DNA of 64,000 nucleotides from Aureimonas pseudogalii (GCF_014196835.1 NZ_JACIEK010000005.1:130811-194810); one strand, 5' to 3'; shown: positions 33,675-42,863, counted from the first letter of the stretch. The notes: generated by a model from the sequence alone, not told the origin. A program made the numbers and translations.

Positions 33675-34391
33675 ATGAGCGAGACGCTGGAGACGGGCGG
33701 GCACGACGGTTCTTTTGCGACCGCGAGCGACGCGGGCCCGATCGAGCCGGGGCGCATCTCGCGGCAGTCGCTGCACGACACGATCGTCACGCGGCTGCGC
33801 GACATGATCATCGAGGGCGCGCTCGTGCCCGGCACTCGCCTGCACGAAGGTCAGCTCGGCGAGCAGCTCGGCATTTCCCGCACGCCGCTGCGCGAGGCCA
33901 TCAAGTATCTGGCGAGCGAAGGGCTCGTCGAGCTCGTTCCCAGTCGCGGCGCCGTGGTGAAGCGCTTCGACCGCAAGGACGTGCAGGACATGATGACGGT
34001 GATCCGCGCGCTGGAGGAACTGGCCGGACGCCTCGCCGTCACCGCGGCGAGCGATTCGGGGATCGCGGCCGTGCGCCGCGCGCACGACGCGATGCTGGAG
34101 CGCTACGCGGCGAAGGACCGGCTCGCCTACTACAAGCTCAACCAGTCGATCCACACGATGATCGTGGCGCTCGCCGACAATCCTGCGCTCGCGCACGTCC
34201 ACGCCACGCTGCAGATGCGGCTGAAGCGCATCCGCTTCATCGGCCACGAGGAGCCGGCGATGTGGGCGGCGGCCGTGAACGAGCACCAGGAGATGATGGC
34301 GGCGCTGGAGGCACGCGACGGCGACCGCCTCGCCGAGGTGCTCGGCCGCCATCTCGGCAACGCCTGGACGCGGGTCGAAACGGGCTTGTGA
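33675..34391 (+). CDS. GntR-family transcriptional regulator (FadR/FCD subfamily)
   Basis: A 238-residue regulator. The N-terminal winged helix-turn-helix covers residues 30-95 (IVTRLRDMIIEGALVPGTRLHEGQLGEQLGISRTPLREAIKYLASEGLV). The all-helical FCD effector domain follows, with the metal/ligand residues expected in AHDAML, NQSIHTMIVALADNP and EHQEMMAALEARD. Such proteins repress catabolic operons until an organic acid binds. It is divergent from the pdxA2 operon with a palindrome between, so that operon and its own gene are the likely targets. ATG 33675 begins after a GGGAGA site. Confidence 0.92.
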   Translation: MSETLETGGHDGSFATASDAGPIEPGRISRQSLHDTIVTRLRDMIIEGALVPGTRLHEGQLGEQLGISRTPLREAIKYLASEGLVELVPSRGAVVKRFDRKDVQDMMTVIRALEELAGRLAVTAASDSGIAAVRRAHDAMLERYAAKDRLAYYKLNQSIHTMIVALADNPALAHVHATLQMRLKRIRFIGHEEPAMWAAAVNEHQEMMAALEARDGDRLAEVLGRHLGNAWTRVETGL

Positions 34392-34549
34392 CGCGAGGCC
34401 CCATGCCGGCTGTTTTTGCGCGGATCGGCGATAAGTTGGATTCCTGTTCTTTGATCGCGGCGCTCCCCCGCGGCATCTCTTGCAGGTCGATGCTCGCCTT
34501 TGGCGTGCAGCCGGCGCCATCGCCTTCGGGCTTTCGTTAGGAAACTTTC

Positions 34550-35377
34550 ATGCTTCGTCACCCCACCGCCCATCGCTCCGTCACCCGTCGCCCGGTCCTC
34601 GCCGCGCTTCTGGCCTCCGTGACGGCGATGGGAATGGGCATGGCGTCGGCGCAGGCCGAGACCGTGAAGGTCGGCATCATGGCCGGCGAGGACGAGGACG
34701 TCTGGAAGGTCGTCGCGACCGAAGCCGCCAAGGGCGGGCTGACGGTGGAGCCGGTGATCTTCGCGGACTACACGCAGCCGAACGAAGCGCTCGACCGCGG
34801 CGAGATTCAGGCCAACGCCTTCCAGCACAAGCCCTATCTCGACGCGCAGGTGCAGCAGCGCGGCTACAAGGTCGTGCCCGCCGGATACACGGCCTTGTTC
34901 CCGATCGGCCTCTATTCGAAGTCGGTGGAGAGCGTCGCCGAGCTTCCCGAGGGCGCCGCGATCGGCATTCCCAACGATCCCTCCAACGGCGGGCGGGCGC
35001 TCAACCTCCTGCAGGATCTCGGCATCATCAAGCTGCGCGAGGGCGCTGGCATCCTCGCCACCGCCATCGACGTGGAGGAGAACCCCAGGAATGTCGAGAT
35101 CCGCGAGCTGGACGCCGGCATCGTCGGGCGCTCGATCGCCGATCTCGCGGCCGGCGTCGTCAATACCGACTGGGCGTTCAAGAGCGGGCTCGATCCCGCG
35201 AAGGAGCGGATCGGGCAGGAGACGCTGACCGACAACCCCTATCGCAACTTCATCGCCGTGCGCACCGACGACGAGACCAAGCCCTGGGTGAAGACGCTCG
35301 TCTCCGCCTACCAGAGCGAGCCGGTGAAGGCTGCGCTCCAGACCGCCTACAAGGGCGCCGCCCTTCCGGCCTGGTAA
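34550..35377 (+). CDS. metQ: MetQ/NlpA-family methionine ABC transporter substrate-binding protein
   Basis: A 275-residue periplasmic protein, first gene of metQ-metN-metI. A twin-arginine-containing signal (VTRRPVLAALLASVTAMGMG) is followed by ASAQAETVKVGIMAGEDEDVW. The NlpA fold shows PVIFADYTQPNEALDRGEIQANAFQHKPYLDAQ, the conserved aromatic/polar methionine-site stretch, and AAIGIPNDPSNGGRALNLLQ. No lipobox cysteine is present, so it is probably a soluble periplasmic protein rather than a lipoprotein. AGGAAA precedes the ATG. I looked for a SAM riboswitch in 34392-34549 and did not see one. Methionine is the expected ligand, but related amino acids are possible. Confidence 0.93.
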   Translation: MLRHPTAHRSVTRRPVLAALLASVTAMGMGMASAQAETVKVGIMAGEDEDVWKVVATEAAKGGLTVEPVIFADYTQPNEALDRGEIQANAFQHKPYLDAQVQQRGYKVVPAGYTALFPIGLYSKSVESVAELPEGAAIGIPNDPSNGGRALNLLQDLGIIKLREGAGILATAIDVEENPRNVEIRELDAGIVGRSIADLAAGVVNTDWAFKSGLDPAKERIGQETLTDNPYRNFIAVRTDDETKPWVKTLVSAYQSEPVKAALQTAYKGAALPAW

Positions 35378-35480
35378 GCCCGCCGCCCCTCCCGCCGGAT
35401 CGCCGCTGAGCGACCGCCGCCTCGCCGCGGCGGTCGTCTCGTTTCACGGCCCGGCTCTTCTTCTCGTGCGGACCGATGCC

Positions 35481-36548
35481 ATGCCCGATTTCCCGACGAC
35501 CGAAGCCGGCGCACCGCCGATCCTGCGCTTGGCCAACGTCTCCAAGCGCTTCGGCGCGCATGCCGCGCTCGCCGGCGTCGATCTCGAGATCCGCCGCGGC
35601 GAGATCCTCGGCATCATCGGCCGCTCCGGCGCCGGCAAATCGACGCTGATCCGCTGCATCAACGGGCTGGAGCGGCCCGACGCGGGGCGCGTCGAGGTCG
35701 AGGGCCGCGCGATCGAGGCGTTGAGCGATTCGCAGCTGCGGCCCGTGCGCCGGCGCATTGGTATGATCTTCCAGCACTTCAACCTCCTCGCCAACCGCAC
35801 CGCGGCCGAGAACGTGGCGCTGCCGCTGAAGATCGCGGGAACGAGCCGGGCCGAGCGCGAGCGCCGCGTCGCCGAACTCCTCGATCTCGTCGGTCTGGCG
35901 GGGCGCGGCGGGCAGTATCCCGCGCAGCTCTCCGGCGGGCAGAAGCAGCGCGTCGGCATCGCCCGTGCGCTCGCCGCCGACCCGGCCCTGCTCCTCTCCG
36001 ACGAGGCGACGTCGGCGCTCGATCCCGAGACCACCGAGCAGATCCTGGCGCTGCTCGCCGAGATCAACCGGCGGCTGGGGCTGACCATCGTCCTCATCAC
36101 CCACGAGATGGACGTGGTGCGCCGCATCGCCGGGCGCGTCGTGGTGCTGCATGCCGGCGCCATCGCCGAAGAGGGGCCGACGGGCCGCGTCTTCGCCGAT
36201 CCGCAGGCCGAGGCGACGCGCAACCTCCTCGGCGTCTCCGCCGCCGCCGGCCTGCCCGCCGCGATCCGCGACCGTCTTCAGGCCGACCCGTCGGGGGAGG
36301 CGATCCTGCGGCTCGATCTCGGCGGAGCGGCCGCGCCCATGCCGATCCTCTCGGACGTCGCGATCCGCCACGGCGTGGCGATCCGCATCCTGGGTGGAGC
36401 CGTGGACGAGATCGGCGGCGACACGGTGGGGCGGCTCTTCCTCGGCGTCACGCCGCGCGCGTCCGCCGATCTTCCCGCCATTCTCGACCAGCTCGCCGCC
36501 GCCACCCTTCGCACGGAACTTCTCGGCCATGTCTCCCCAGCTCGTTGA
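35481..36548 (+). CDS. metN: Methionine ABC transporter ATP-binding protein
   Basis: A 355-residue cytoplasmic ATPase. Motifs are Walker A GRSGAGKST near residue 48, Q-loop FQHFNLL, signature LSGGQKQRVGIARAL, Walker B ALLLSDEATSALD and switch HEMDV. A C-terminal NIL domain (about 275-355, LRLDLGGAAAPMPILSDV) is the regulatory methionine-binding domain that makes MetN distinct from other ABC ATPases. ATG 35481 is chosen; a GTG at 35466 in frame is possible. The gene overlaps metI by 20 bases, so the transporter subunits are coupled. Confidence 0.94.
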   Translation: MPDFPTTEAGAPPILRLANVSKRFGAHAALAGVDLEIRRGEILGIIGRSGAGKSTLIRCINGLERPDAGRVEVEGRAIEALSDSQLRPVRRRIGMIFQHFNLLANRTAAENVALPLKIAGTSRAERERRVAELLDLVGLAGRGGQYPAQLSGGQKQRVGIARALAADPALLLSDEATSALDPETTEQILALLAEINRRLGLTIVLITHEMDVVRRIAGRVVVLHAGAIAEEGPTGRVFADPQAEATRNLLGVSAAAGLPAAIRDRLQADPSGEAILRLDLGGAAAPMPILSDVAIRHGVAIRILGGAVDEIGGDTVGRLFLGVTPRASADLPAILDQLAAATLRTELLGHVSPAR

Positions 36549-37188
36549 CCTCCTCGTCCGCTCGACCTGGGAAACCATCCTGATGACGGCGGCGTCGGGC
36601 CTCGCCGCGCTCGTCGTCGGCCTTCCCATCGGGCTGGCGCTGGTCCTCACCGATCGGGGCGCGATCCTCGAGGCGCCCTGGACGAACCGCGTCCTCGGCG
36701 CGCTCGTCAACGCCTTCCGCTCCGTGCCCTTCATCATCCTGCTCGTGGCGCTCATTCCCTTCACGCGCCTCGTGGTCGGCACCTCGATCGGCACGCTGGC
36801 GGCGATCGTGCCGCTGTCGGTGGCCGCGATCCCCTATTATGCGCGCATCGCCGAGGTCTCGCTGCGTGAGGTCGATCCGCAGCTGGTGGAAGCGGCACGG
36901 GCCATGGGCGCGACGCGGCCCACTATCGTGCGCGAAGTGCTGCTGTCGGAGGCGCTGCCGAGCCTCGTGTCGGGCTTCGTGGTGACGCTCGTCACTCTCA
37001 TCGGCGCCACGGCCGTCGCGGGCGCCATCGGCGCGGGCGGGCTCGGCGACCTCGCGATTCGCTACGGCTACCAGCGCTTCGAGACGAGCGTGATGGTGGC
37101 GGTGGTGGCCGTACTCATCGCGCTCGTCTGCCTGCTGCAATGGGGCGGCGACCGGCTGGTGGCGCGCCTCGACCATCGCAAGGGCTGA
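36529..37188 (+). CDS. metI: Methionine ABC transporter permease
   Basis: A 219-residue inner-membrane permease with five hydrophobic segments, the MetI size. The EAA loop that contacts MetN is seen as YYARIAEVSLREVDPQLVEAARAMGATRPTIV, near residues 103-134. GAIGAGGLGDLAIRYGYQRFE follows in the periplasmic-side turn. It starts inside metN at ATG 36529 and ends the operon. The next gene, jetA, begins 130 bases later, far enough for its own promoter. Confidence 0.94.
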   Translation: MSPQLVDLLVRSTWETILMTAASGLAALVVGLPIGLALVLTDRGAILEAPWTNRVLGALVNAFRSVPFIILLVALIPFTRLVVGTSIGTLAAIVPLSVAAIPYYARIAEVSLREVDPQLVEAARAMGATRPTIVREVLLSEALPSLVSGFVVTLVTLIGATAVAGAIGAGGLGDLAIRYGYQRFETSVMVAVVAVLIALVCLLQWGGDRLVARLDHRKG

Positions 37189-37317
37189 GCGCCCGCACCT
37201 GTGGAGCGAGTGGAGCCCGGCGGGCCGCATGGTTGATCGAAGGTTGACGGCTCGCTAGACAGGGTCGGTCCTGCCCCGCCGACGCGCGCCCGGCCTCCGC
37301 GCGCGATCAGGTTCTGA

Positions 37318-38724
37318 ATGCCGCTTTTCGACGTCCTGCCTCCCGATCTCTTCCGGCCGCTCGCCGCGGCCTCGAAGCAGCTCTATGCCGAGTTGCTGCT
37401 GCACCTCCACCGCACCGCCTTCGCGCTGGCCGGCGAGGCGCCGAGCCGGTCCGAGGTGGTCGGCGAGATCGAGGCGTTCCTCACCGGCTTCGAAACCGGC
37501 GGCGAGCCGGCTGCGGACGACGAACTGCCTGATGTCACACGGCCCGAGGACCGCCCGTCCGCCTATTATGCCCGGCTGATCGAGACGGGCTGGCTCGTCG
37601 AGCATCGCGAGCGCTACGTGCGCCGGGTGGATCTCGACCCCGACGCCGCCGGGCTGCTCCACCTCCTGTCGCAGATCGAGCGCGGCGAGACGCGCACCTA
37701 TGGCGGCGCCGTGCTCGGCGTGCTCGCGGCGCTGGAGAGTGCGGCATCGCAGCCGCTGGAGCGCTCCGAGAGCCTGCAGAACGCGGCGCGCGAATCGGCT
37801 GACTTCATGGCCCATATGCGAACCGTCTCGGTGTCGCTACGCCAGGCGGAAGATCGCATCCTGCGCCAGCCGACGCTGCGCGAGGTCTTCCGGCACTTCT
37901 TCGAGGATTTCGTCGAGCGCCATCTCATCCGCGACTTCAAGACCCTGCACACGAAGGACAATCCCTTCCGCTTCCGCTCCGGCATCGTGCGGCAGGCCGT
38001 CGCCATGGCCGAGGACGCCGCGCTGGTGGCCGCGCTCGGCGCGGCCTACGCCCGCGAGGGGCGGGCGCCCGACGCCGGCGAGGGCGAGGCGCGCGTGCGC
38101 GGCGAACTCGCCGAGATCGAGCGGGTGTTCGAGGCGGCGGCCTCGCATCTCGACGCGATCGACGGCACGGTGGCGCGCATCGAGCGGCGCATCGTCAACG
38201 CCGCCCGCTACATGGACCGGATCGCCAATCCTTCGCAGGCTCTCATCGCCGAGGCGCTGCGCGTGGTCGCCGGCTTCGAGGGCGACGAGGTGCCCGTGGC
38301 GACGGCGCTCCTGCCGCGCATCCTGCCGCTCGGCCCCGTGCACATTCCCGCGCCGCGCCGCGAGCGCGCGCCGATCGAGCCGACGATCCTCCATGATACC
38401 GAGCCCGACCCCGCCGTGGTGCTCTACGCCCGCGCCAAGGAGGAGTATGTGCGGCGAACGCGCGTCACCGCGCCGGTGCTGGCCGCCTTCTTGGAGCGGG
38501 CGCTCGGGGCGGGGTCGCAGGTGCGCGGTCGTGACATCGGCGTCGTGACGGTGGACGACTTCGTGGCCTTCCAGCGGCTGCGGGAGCTGCCCTCGATCTT
38601 CGGCGGCGCGCTTGCGAAGCCCTACGAGATCGTGCTCCTTCCCGAGCGCTGCAGCAACGACTGGATCTCCTGCCAGGATTTCCTGATCCGCCGCAGGCCA
38701 ACAGGACAGACGCATGCAGCGTGA
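37318..38724 (+). CDS. jetA: JetA/MksF-like kleisin subunit of a Wadjet-type SMC complex (DUF5716-like)
   Basis: A 468-residue protein, first gene of a three-gene SMC operon. The N-terminal winged-helix-like region (LFDVLPPDLFRPLAAASKQLYAELLLHLH) and a mid-part rich in helices (AEIERVFEAAASHLDAIDGTVARIERRIVN, residues 260-300) fit the kleisin JetA/MksF, which bridges the SMC heads and binds JetB. Identification rests mainly on position: jetB overlaps its 3' end by 11 bases and jetC follows. In the family it belongs with DUF5716-type JetA rather than DUF3375, as far as can be judged by eye. Weak AGGTT ribosome binding site before ATG 37318. Confidence 0.8.
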   Translation: MPLFDVLPPDLFRPLAAASKQLYAELLLHLHRTAFALAGEAPSRSEVVGEIEAFLTGFETGGEPAADDELPDVTRPEDRPSAYYARLIETGWLVEHRERYVRRVDLDPDAAGLLHLLSQIERGETRTYGGAVLGVLAALESAASQPLERSESLQNAARESADFMAHMRTVSVSLRQAEDRILRQPTLREVFRHFFEDFVERHLIRDFKTLHTKDNPFRFRSGIVRQAVAMAEDAALVAALGAAYAREGRAPDAGEGEARVRGELAEIERVFEAAASHLDAIDGTVARIERRIVNAARYMDRIANPSQALIAEALRVVAGFEGDEVPVATALLPRILPLGPVHIPAPRRERAPIEPTILHDTEPDPAVVLYARAKEEYVRRTRVTAPVLAAFLERALGAGSQVRGRDIGVVTVDDFVAFQRLRELPSIFGGALAKPYEIVLLPERCSNDWISCQDFLIRRRPTGQTHAA

Positions 38725-39394
38725 GACCGACGAGTTCCGCGACATCGTGGACGGCGACTGGGCGGGCGGCCACATCGCCGGCCGGCGCCCGAACGCCGAG
38801 GAACTGACGCGCGCCCTTCAGGTGATGATCACGCGCCAGTGCGTCTACGCCCACACGAGCGGTGTCGGGCGCACCTACGATCTCGTGCGCGCCTATTCCG
38901 GCTTCTTCGAGCGCTATTTCGGGGCGCTCGGCTATCGGCTGGCCGTGTCGCCGCGCGACCAGATGGTGGCCTTGAGCGTGCCCGCCGACGAGCCGCGCTA
39001 CGATGGCGTCTTCGAGCGCCTGCGCAAGGACGAGACGCTGGTTCTCCTGGCGCTGCGGCTTCTCTGGGAGGAGGCGCTGCGCACGCACGAGATCGGCGAG
39101 GCCGGCATCGTCGAGACCTCCACCGACGATCTCGTCGATCGGCTCGCGGCGGTCACCGGCGCGCCGCCGCCCGAGGAGACGCGCCTCACCGAGATCCTGC
39201 GCGGCTTCGCGCGTCACGGCGCCGTCCGGCTCGGCGAGCGAGACCGGATCCGGCGCGCCTCGCCGCTCGCCGTGCTGCCGGGCATCGCCGTGCTCGTGCC
39301 CGACAGCTACCTCTCCGACCTCACCCTCTGGGCAGGCGCGCCGCCGCGCGCCGCCGCGCCCGGCGAGGCCGACGGGGAGGGTGCCCGTGTATAG
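38714..39394 (+). CDS. jetB: JetB/MksE-like protein (DUF4194)
   Basis: A 226-residue winged-helix (KITE-type) subunit of an SMC complex. The core ALQVMITRQCVYAHTSGVGRTYDLVRAYSGFFERYFGALGY (residues 35-75) and the following LRKDETLVLLALRLLWEEAL resemble DUF4194/JetB and MksE proteins. It should bind the JetA kleisin and help open and close the complex. Its start lies inside jetA and its stop lies 8 bases inside jetC, so all three proteins are made together. Length is normal for the family. Confidence 0.85.
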   Translation: MQRETDEFRDIVDGDWAGGHIAGRRPNAEELTRALQVMITRQCVYAHTSGVGRTYDLVRAYSGFFERYFGALGYRLAVSPRDQMVALSVPADEPRYDGVFERLRKDETLVLLALRLLWEEALRTHEIGEAGIVETSTDDLVDRLAAVTGAPPPEETRLTEILRGFARHGAVRLGERDRIRRASPLAVLPGIAVLVPDSYLSDLTLWAGAPPRAAAPGEADGEGARV

Positions 39395-42300
39395 CCTTCG
39401 CCGCATCTCGCTGGTGAACTGGTACCTCGTCGACGCCAAGGACATCGAGATCCGCGGCGAGGCCGCGCTGATCGGGCCGACCGGCGCCGGCAAGTCCTCG
39501 ATCCAGGACGCGATCCAGACCGTCATCACCGGCGTCAATGCCAACCGGCTGAACCTCAACGCCAGCGCCAGCGGGCGCTCCTCGCGCAGCGTCCTCGAAT
39601 ATTGCCTCGGCATGACCGGCGACCCCGCCGAGGACGGCCGGCCGCTGCGCTCGTCCTGCGAGACCATTCTCGCGCTGACCTTCGTCAACGACTACACCGA
39701 CGAGCCGATCGCCGTGGGCGTGGCGCTCGCCGCCCGCCATGGCGACAGCCGCGAGGAGGTGCTCTCGCGCTTCATCGTGCCGGGCCACGCCTTCACGGTG
39801 GAGGACATCCGCCGGGGAAAAAGCGGCGTCGCGCCCTGGGCCGAGATCGCGGCCCGGCTGCGCGCGCTCAGCCCCGAGATGAGCGAGCACCGCGCCTCGG
39901 CCGAGCGTTTCACGTCGGAAATGCTGGCGGCGATGCGCGGCCCCGGCCAGCCGCCGAACGCGCGGCATTTCCTGCGCGCCTTCTCCAATGCGCTCGCCTT
40001 CAAGCCGATCTTCGATCCCACGATCTTCGTGCGCGACTTCGTGCTGGAGCCCGAACCGCTGGACGTCGAGCGCGTGCGCGCCTCCATCGCTACCTGGCGT
40101 GAACTCGAACGGCTGATCGAGGACGCCGAATCGCGGCATCGCCATGTCCGGCGCATCGCCGAGCGCTTCCGCGTCTGGGCCACAGCGCGGCTCGGCGCCG
40201 ACCGCGAGCGCTGGCGGGCCGCGAGCGCCGAGGCGCGGCGCTGCGCCCACGAGGTGCGGGCCGCCCGTGCGACGCTGCTGGCGCGCTTGCGCGAACTCGA
40301 GATCGAGCGGGGTGTGCTCACCAGCCGCCGAGAGTGGATCCGCAACTGGGACGACGAGATCCGCTCGCGCCAGGCGCTTCTGGCGCAGGCCGGGGGCGAA
40401 TCGCAGCTGCGCCAGATCGCGGCGGAGGCCGCGCTCGCCGGGCGCGACCTGAAGGAGGCCGAGGCCGCCTGGACACGCATCCGCGGTGCCTTTGCGGCGC
40501 TCGTGCGCCTTGCCGAGACGGCCGGCACAGTCCACGGCGCCCATGCCGGCGCCGTGGACGCGGCTCGGCAGGCGCTGGCGCTGGCGCCCGAGGGCACGCC
40601 GCTTCACGAGGCGCTGCGCGGGCGCGGCGACCGGCTGCAGGCGCTGGCAGCCGAGGCAGCGGCGATTGAGGCCTGGAGCTTCGATCTCGATGACGCCGCC
40701 GACCGGCTGGCGGCCGAGGCTCGGCAGCTCGAATCCGATCTTCTGCGCGTCGAAGGCGGGCTGCAGCGCCCGGCCGGCGCCATCCTCTCGCGCGAGACGA
40801 CGCGGCTGCTCGCGATGCTCACCGAGCGCGGCATTCCCGCGGTGCCGCTCTGCGACGTCGTCGAGGTGGTGGATGCCGAATGGCAGTACGCCGCCGAGGC
40901 GCTGCTCGGGCGCGGGCGCGAGGCGGTGATCGTCGAGCCACGCCTTCTGCCCTCGGCCTTCGACCTGATGTGGAGCGACCGCAACGCCTTTGCCGGCTGC
41001 ACGCTGGTGAAGACGAGCGCGACGCGCGGCACGCCCGTGCACGTGCCGAAGGGCAGCATCGTCGAGGCGCTGCGCTCCGACGACGAGCACGCGCGCGCCT
41101 TTCTCGCCGTGCGCATCGGCGCCTTCCGCAAGGCCGAGACCGATGCCGAGCTCGACCGGCTCGACCGCGGCGTGATGCGCAACGGCAAGACCTCCTCGGG
41201 CATGGGCCTTTCGGTCCAGCGCGACCTGCGCGACCTCGTTCTCGGGCGCGGCGTGGACGAAGGGCGCAACGGACGGTTGGAGGCCGAGGCGACGGCGCTG
41301 CGCCGCGCGATCGGCGAGAATCGGGTAAAGCTGCGGCTCCTGCGCGAGGCCGCCCGGGGCCTGCCGGCCATCGTCACGGCGCTTCGGGCCGAGCCCGGTC
41401 CGTTCGACCTCGAGCACCGCGTCTCAGCGGCGCGCCTGCGCACGGAGACGCTCTCGCGCGACCGGCGGGCGGTGGAGGCGGGCGACGCCAGCGAGCTTCG
41501 GGCCGAGATCGACGAGATCCGGGCCGAGCGCGACGCCCATGCCACGGAACTGGCCGAGGAGGTGGAGCCGCGGGTGCAGGAGCTGCAGGGGAGCGCCGCG
41601 ACGGCCCGCGCGAAGCTCGATCTCGCCACCGAAAAGCTGCGCGGCGCCTCGCTCGCGCGCCGGCGTGCCTGGAGCGCGATCGACGACGAGGGCAGCCGCG
41701 CGCTCGTCGCCGCCGGGCCTGAGGGCGAGCGGCTCGATCCCGTCGAGCTTTGCGCGAGGTTTCGCGAGCGCGTGCGCCACGAGGAGAGCGAACGGCGCGA
41801 CGCCGCCGCCTGGCTCTCGACCCTTCGCAACGACGCGCGCGCGGCCGCCGAAGCGAGCGAGGGCACGGCGCGCCGCGAGCAGCTGGTGGCGCTGCGCGAT
41901 CTCACCGAATATGCCGCGAGCTGGAAGGTCGCGGTGCCCGCGGTCGATGCCGACACGATGGTTAACGGCTATCTGTGGATCGTCGACGAGACGGCGCGAC
42001 TGGAGACGCACGAGCTGCGCGGCTACCGCGACGCCTGCGCCAAGGCCGGCGACGAGATGCGCCGCATGCTGCGCGAAGATCTGCTGGCGCGGCTGTCGGA
42101 GAAGCTCGGCAAGGTCTCCTATCGCCTCGCCGGCATCAACCGCCTGCTGAAGCGCCACCGCTTCACCGGGCAGACCTACGCCTTTACCTACGCGGTCAAC
42201 ACACGGCTCGCGAGCCTTCATGCGCTGGCCGAAAGGGCGGCGGCGGGCGAGCTGACCGACGAGGTCTTCGACGGCTCGATGGGCGAGGTGGAGGCGATGA

Positions 42301-42806
42301 TCGAGGGCGGCGAGGATGCCGTCGCGATGGCCGACTATCGGCAGTATTTCACGTTCGAGATCGTGATGACGGACGCGCGCGGCGGCCGCACGACGCTGTC
42401 GTCCCGCGCGTTGAAGGGCTCGGGCGGCGAGGCCCAGGTGCCGTTCTACGTGGCGATCGCCGCCTCGCTGGCGCTCGCCTACTTCCCCGGTCATGTCGCG
42501 GGGAAGCCCGCCGGCATGGGACTGGCGCTGTTCGACGAAGCGTTCAACAAGCTCGACGTGCCGAACACGCAGGCGCTCCTGCAGTTCTTCCGCGACATGG
42601 GCCTGCAGCTTCTCATCGCCGGCCCCGAGGACAAGCGCGCCACCTTCACCGAGGTGCTGGATACGATCGTGCTGGTGAACAAGTCGCTGGACGGGCGCTC
42701 GGTCTATATCGACACGGAGCATCCGGGCGCGGCCGCCAAGGCGGCTCTCGCGCGGCTCAACCCCGACCATCGCGGGATCGAAGGCTTCCGCTCCGCCGCC
42801 GAATAG
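39387..42806 (+). CDS. jetC: JetC/MksB-like SMC ATPase
   Basis: A 1139-residue SMC-like ATPase. The N-terminal head half has Walker A GPTGAGKSS (residues 30-38). Long coiled-coil arms with many Arg, Glu and Ala heptads occupy roughly residues 230-480 and 620-880, with a globular hinge-like part between (about 480-620). The C-terminal head half carries the signature GSGGEAQVPFY near residue 1011 and Walker B MGLALFDEAFNKLD near 1048, which include the catalytic Glu. I chose GTG 39387 because GGGGAGG lies six bases before it; GTG 39381 is too close to that site. No jetD/mksG nuclease gene follows: the next gene, 58 bases on, is convergent DUF6481. The complex therefore looks like a loop-extruding motor without its partner nuclease in this locus. 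Confidence 0.9.
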   Translation: MYSLRRISLVNWYLVDAKDIEIRGEAALIGPTGAGKSSIQDAIQTVITGVNANRLNLNASASGRSSRSVLEYCLGMTGDPAEDGRPLRSSCETILALTFVNDYTDEPIAVGVALAARHGDSREEVLSRFIVPGHAFTVEDIRRGKSGVAPWAEIAARLRALSPEMSEHRASAERFTSEMLAAMRGPGQPPNARHFLRAFSNALAFKPIFDPTIFVRDFVLEPEPLDVERVRASIATWRELERLIEDAESRHRHVRRIAERFRVWATARLGADRERWRAASAEARRCAHEVRAARATLLARLRELEIERGVLTSRREWIRNWDDEIRSRQALLAQAGGESQLRQIAAEAALAGRDLKEAEAAWTRIRGAFAALVRLAETAGTVHGAHAGAVDAARQALALAPEGTPLHEALRGRGDRLQALAAEAAAIEAWSFDLDDAADRLAAEARQLESDLLRVEGGLQRPAGAILSRETTRLLAMLTERGIPAVPLCDVVEVVDAEWQYAAEALLGRGREAVIVEPRLLPSAFDLMWSDRNAFAGCTLVKTSATRGTPVHVPKGSIVEALRSDDEHARAFLAVRIGAFRKAETDAELDRLDRGVMRNGKTSSGMGLSVQRDLRDLVLGRGVDEGRNGRLEAEATALRRAIGENRVKLRLLREAARGLPAIVTALRAEPGPFDLEHRVSAARLRTETLSRDRRAVEAGDASELRAEIDEIRAERDAHATELAEEVEPRVQELQGSAATARAKLDLATEKLRGASLARRRAWSAIDDEGSRALVAAGPEGERLDPVELCARFRERVRHEESERRDAAAWLSTLRNDARAAAEASEGTARREQLVALRDLTEYAASWKVAVPAVDADTMVNGYLWIVDETARLETHELRGYRDACAKAGDEMRRMLREDLLARLSEKLGKVSYRLAGINRLLKRHRFTGQTYAFTYAVNTRLASLHALAERAAAGELTDEVFDGSMGEVEAMIEGGEDAVAMADYRQYFTFEIVMTDARGGRTTLSSRALKGSGGEAQVPFYVAIAASLALAYFPGHVAGKPAGMGLALFDEAFNKLDVPNTQALLQFFRDMGLQLLIAGPEDKRATFTEVLDTIVLVNKSLDGRSVYIDTEHPGAAAKAALARLNPDHRGIEGFRSAAE

Positions 42807-42863
42807 GCGCGGCGAGACGCGCATGGTCGGGCGGCGGCCGCGAGGGGCCGCCGCACCGGATCG

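Noticed and set aside
34392-34549. A SAM-type riboswitch before metQ
   Set aside because: The metQ leader has short GC-rich hairpins but none of the SAM-I, SAM-II or SAM/SAH core bases that I could align by eye.
39321-41417. A 698-codon minus-strand frame inside jetC
   Set aside because: It is a shadow of the SMC coiled-coil coding sequence with no ribosome binding site or motif.
37318-42806. A complete Wadjet plasmid-defence system
   Set aside because: The JetD nuclease gene is missing from both flanks, so only a JetABC/MksFEB-like complex can be claimed.
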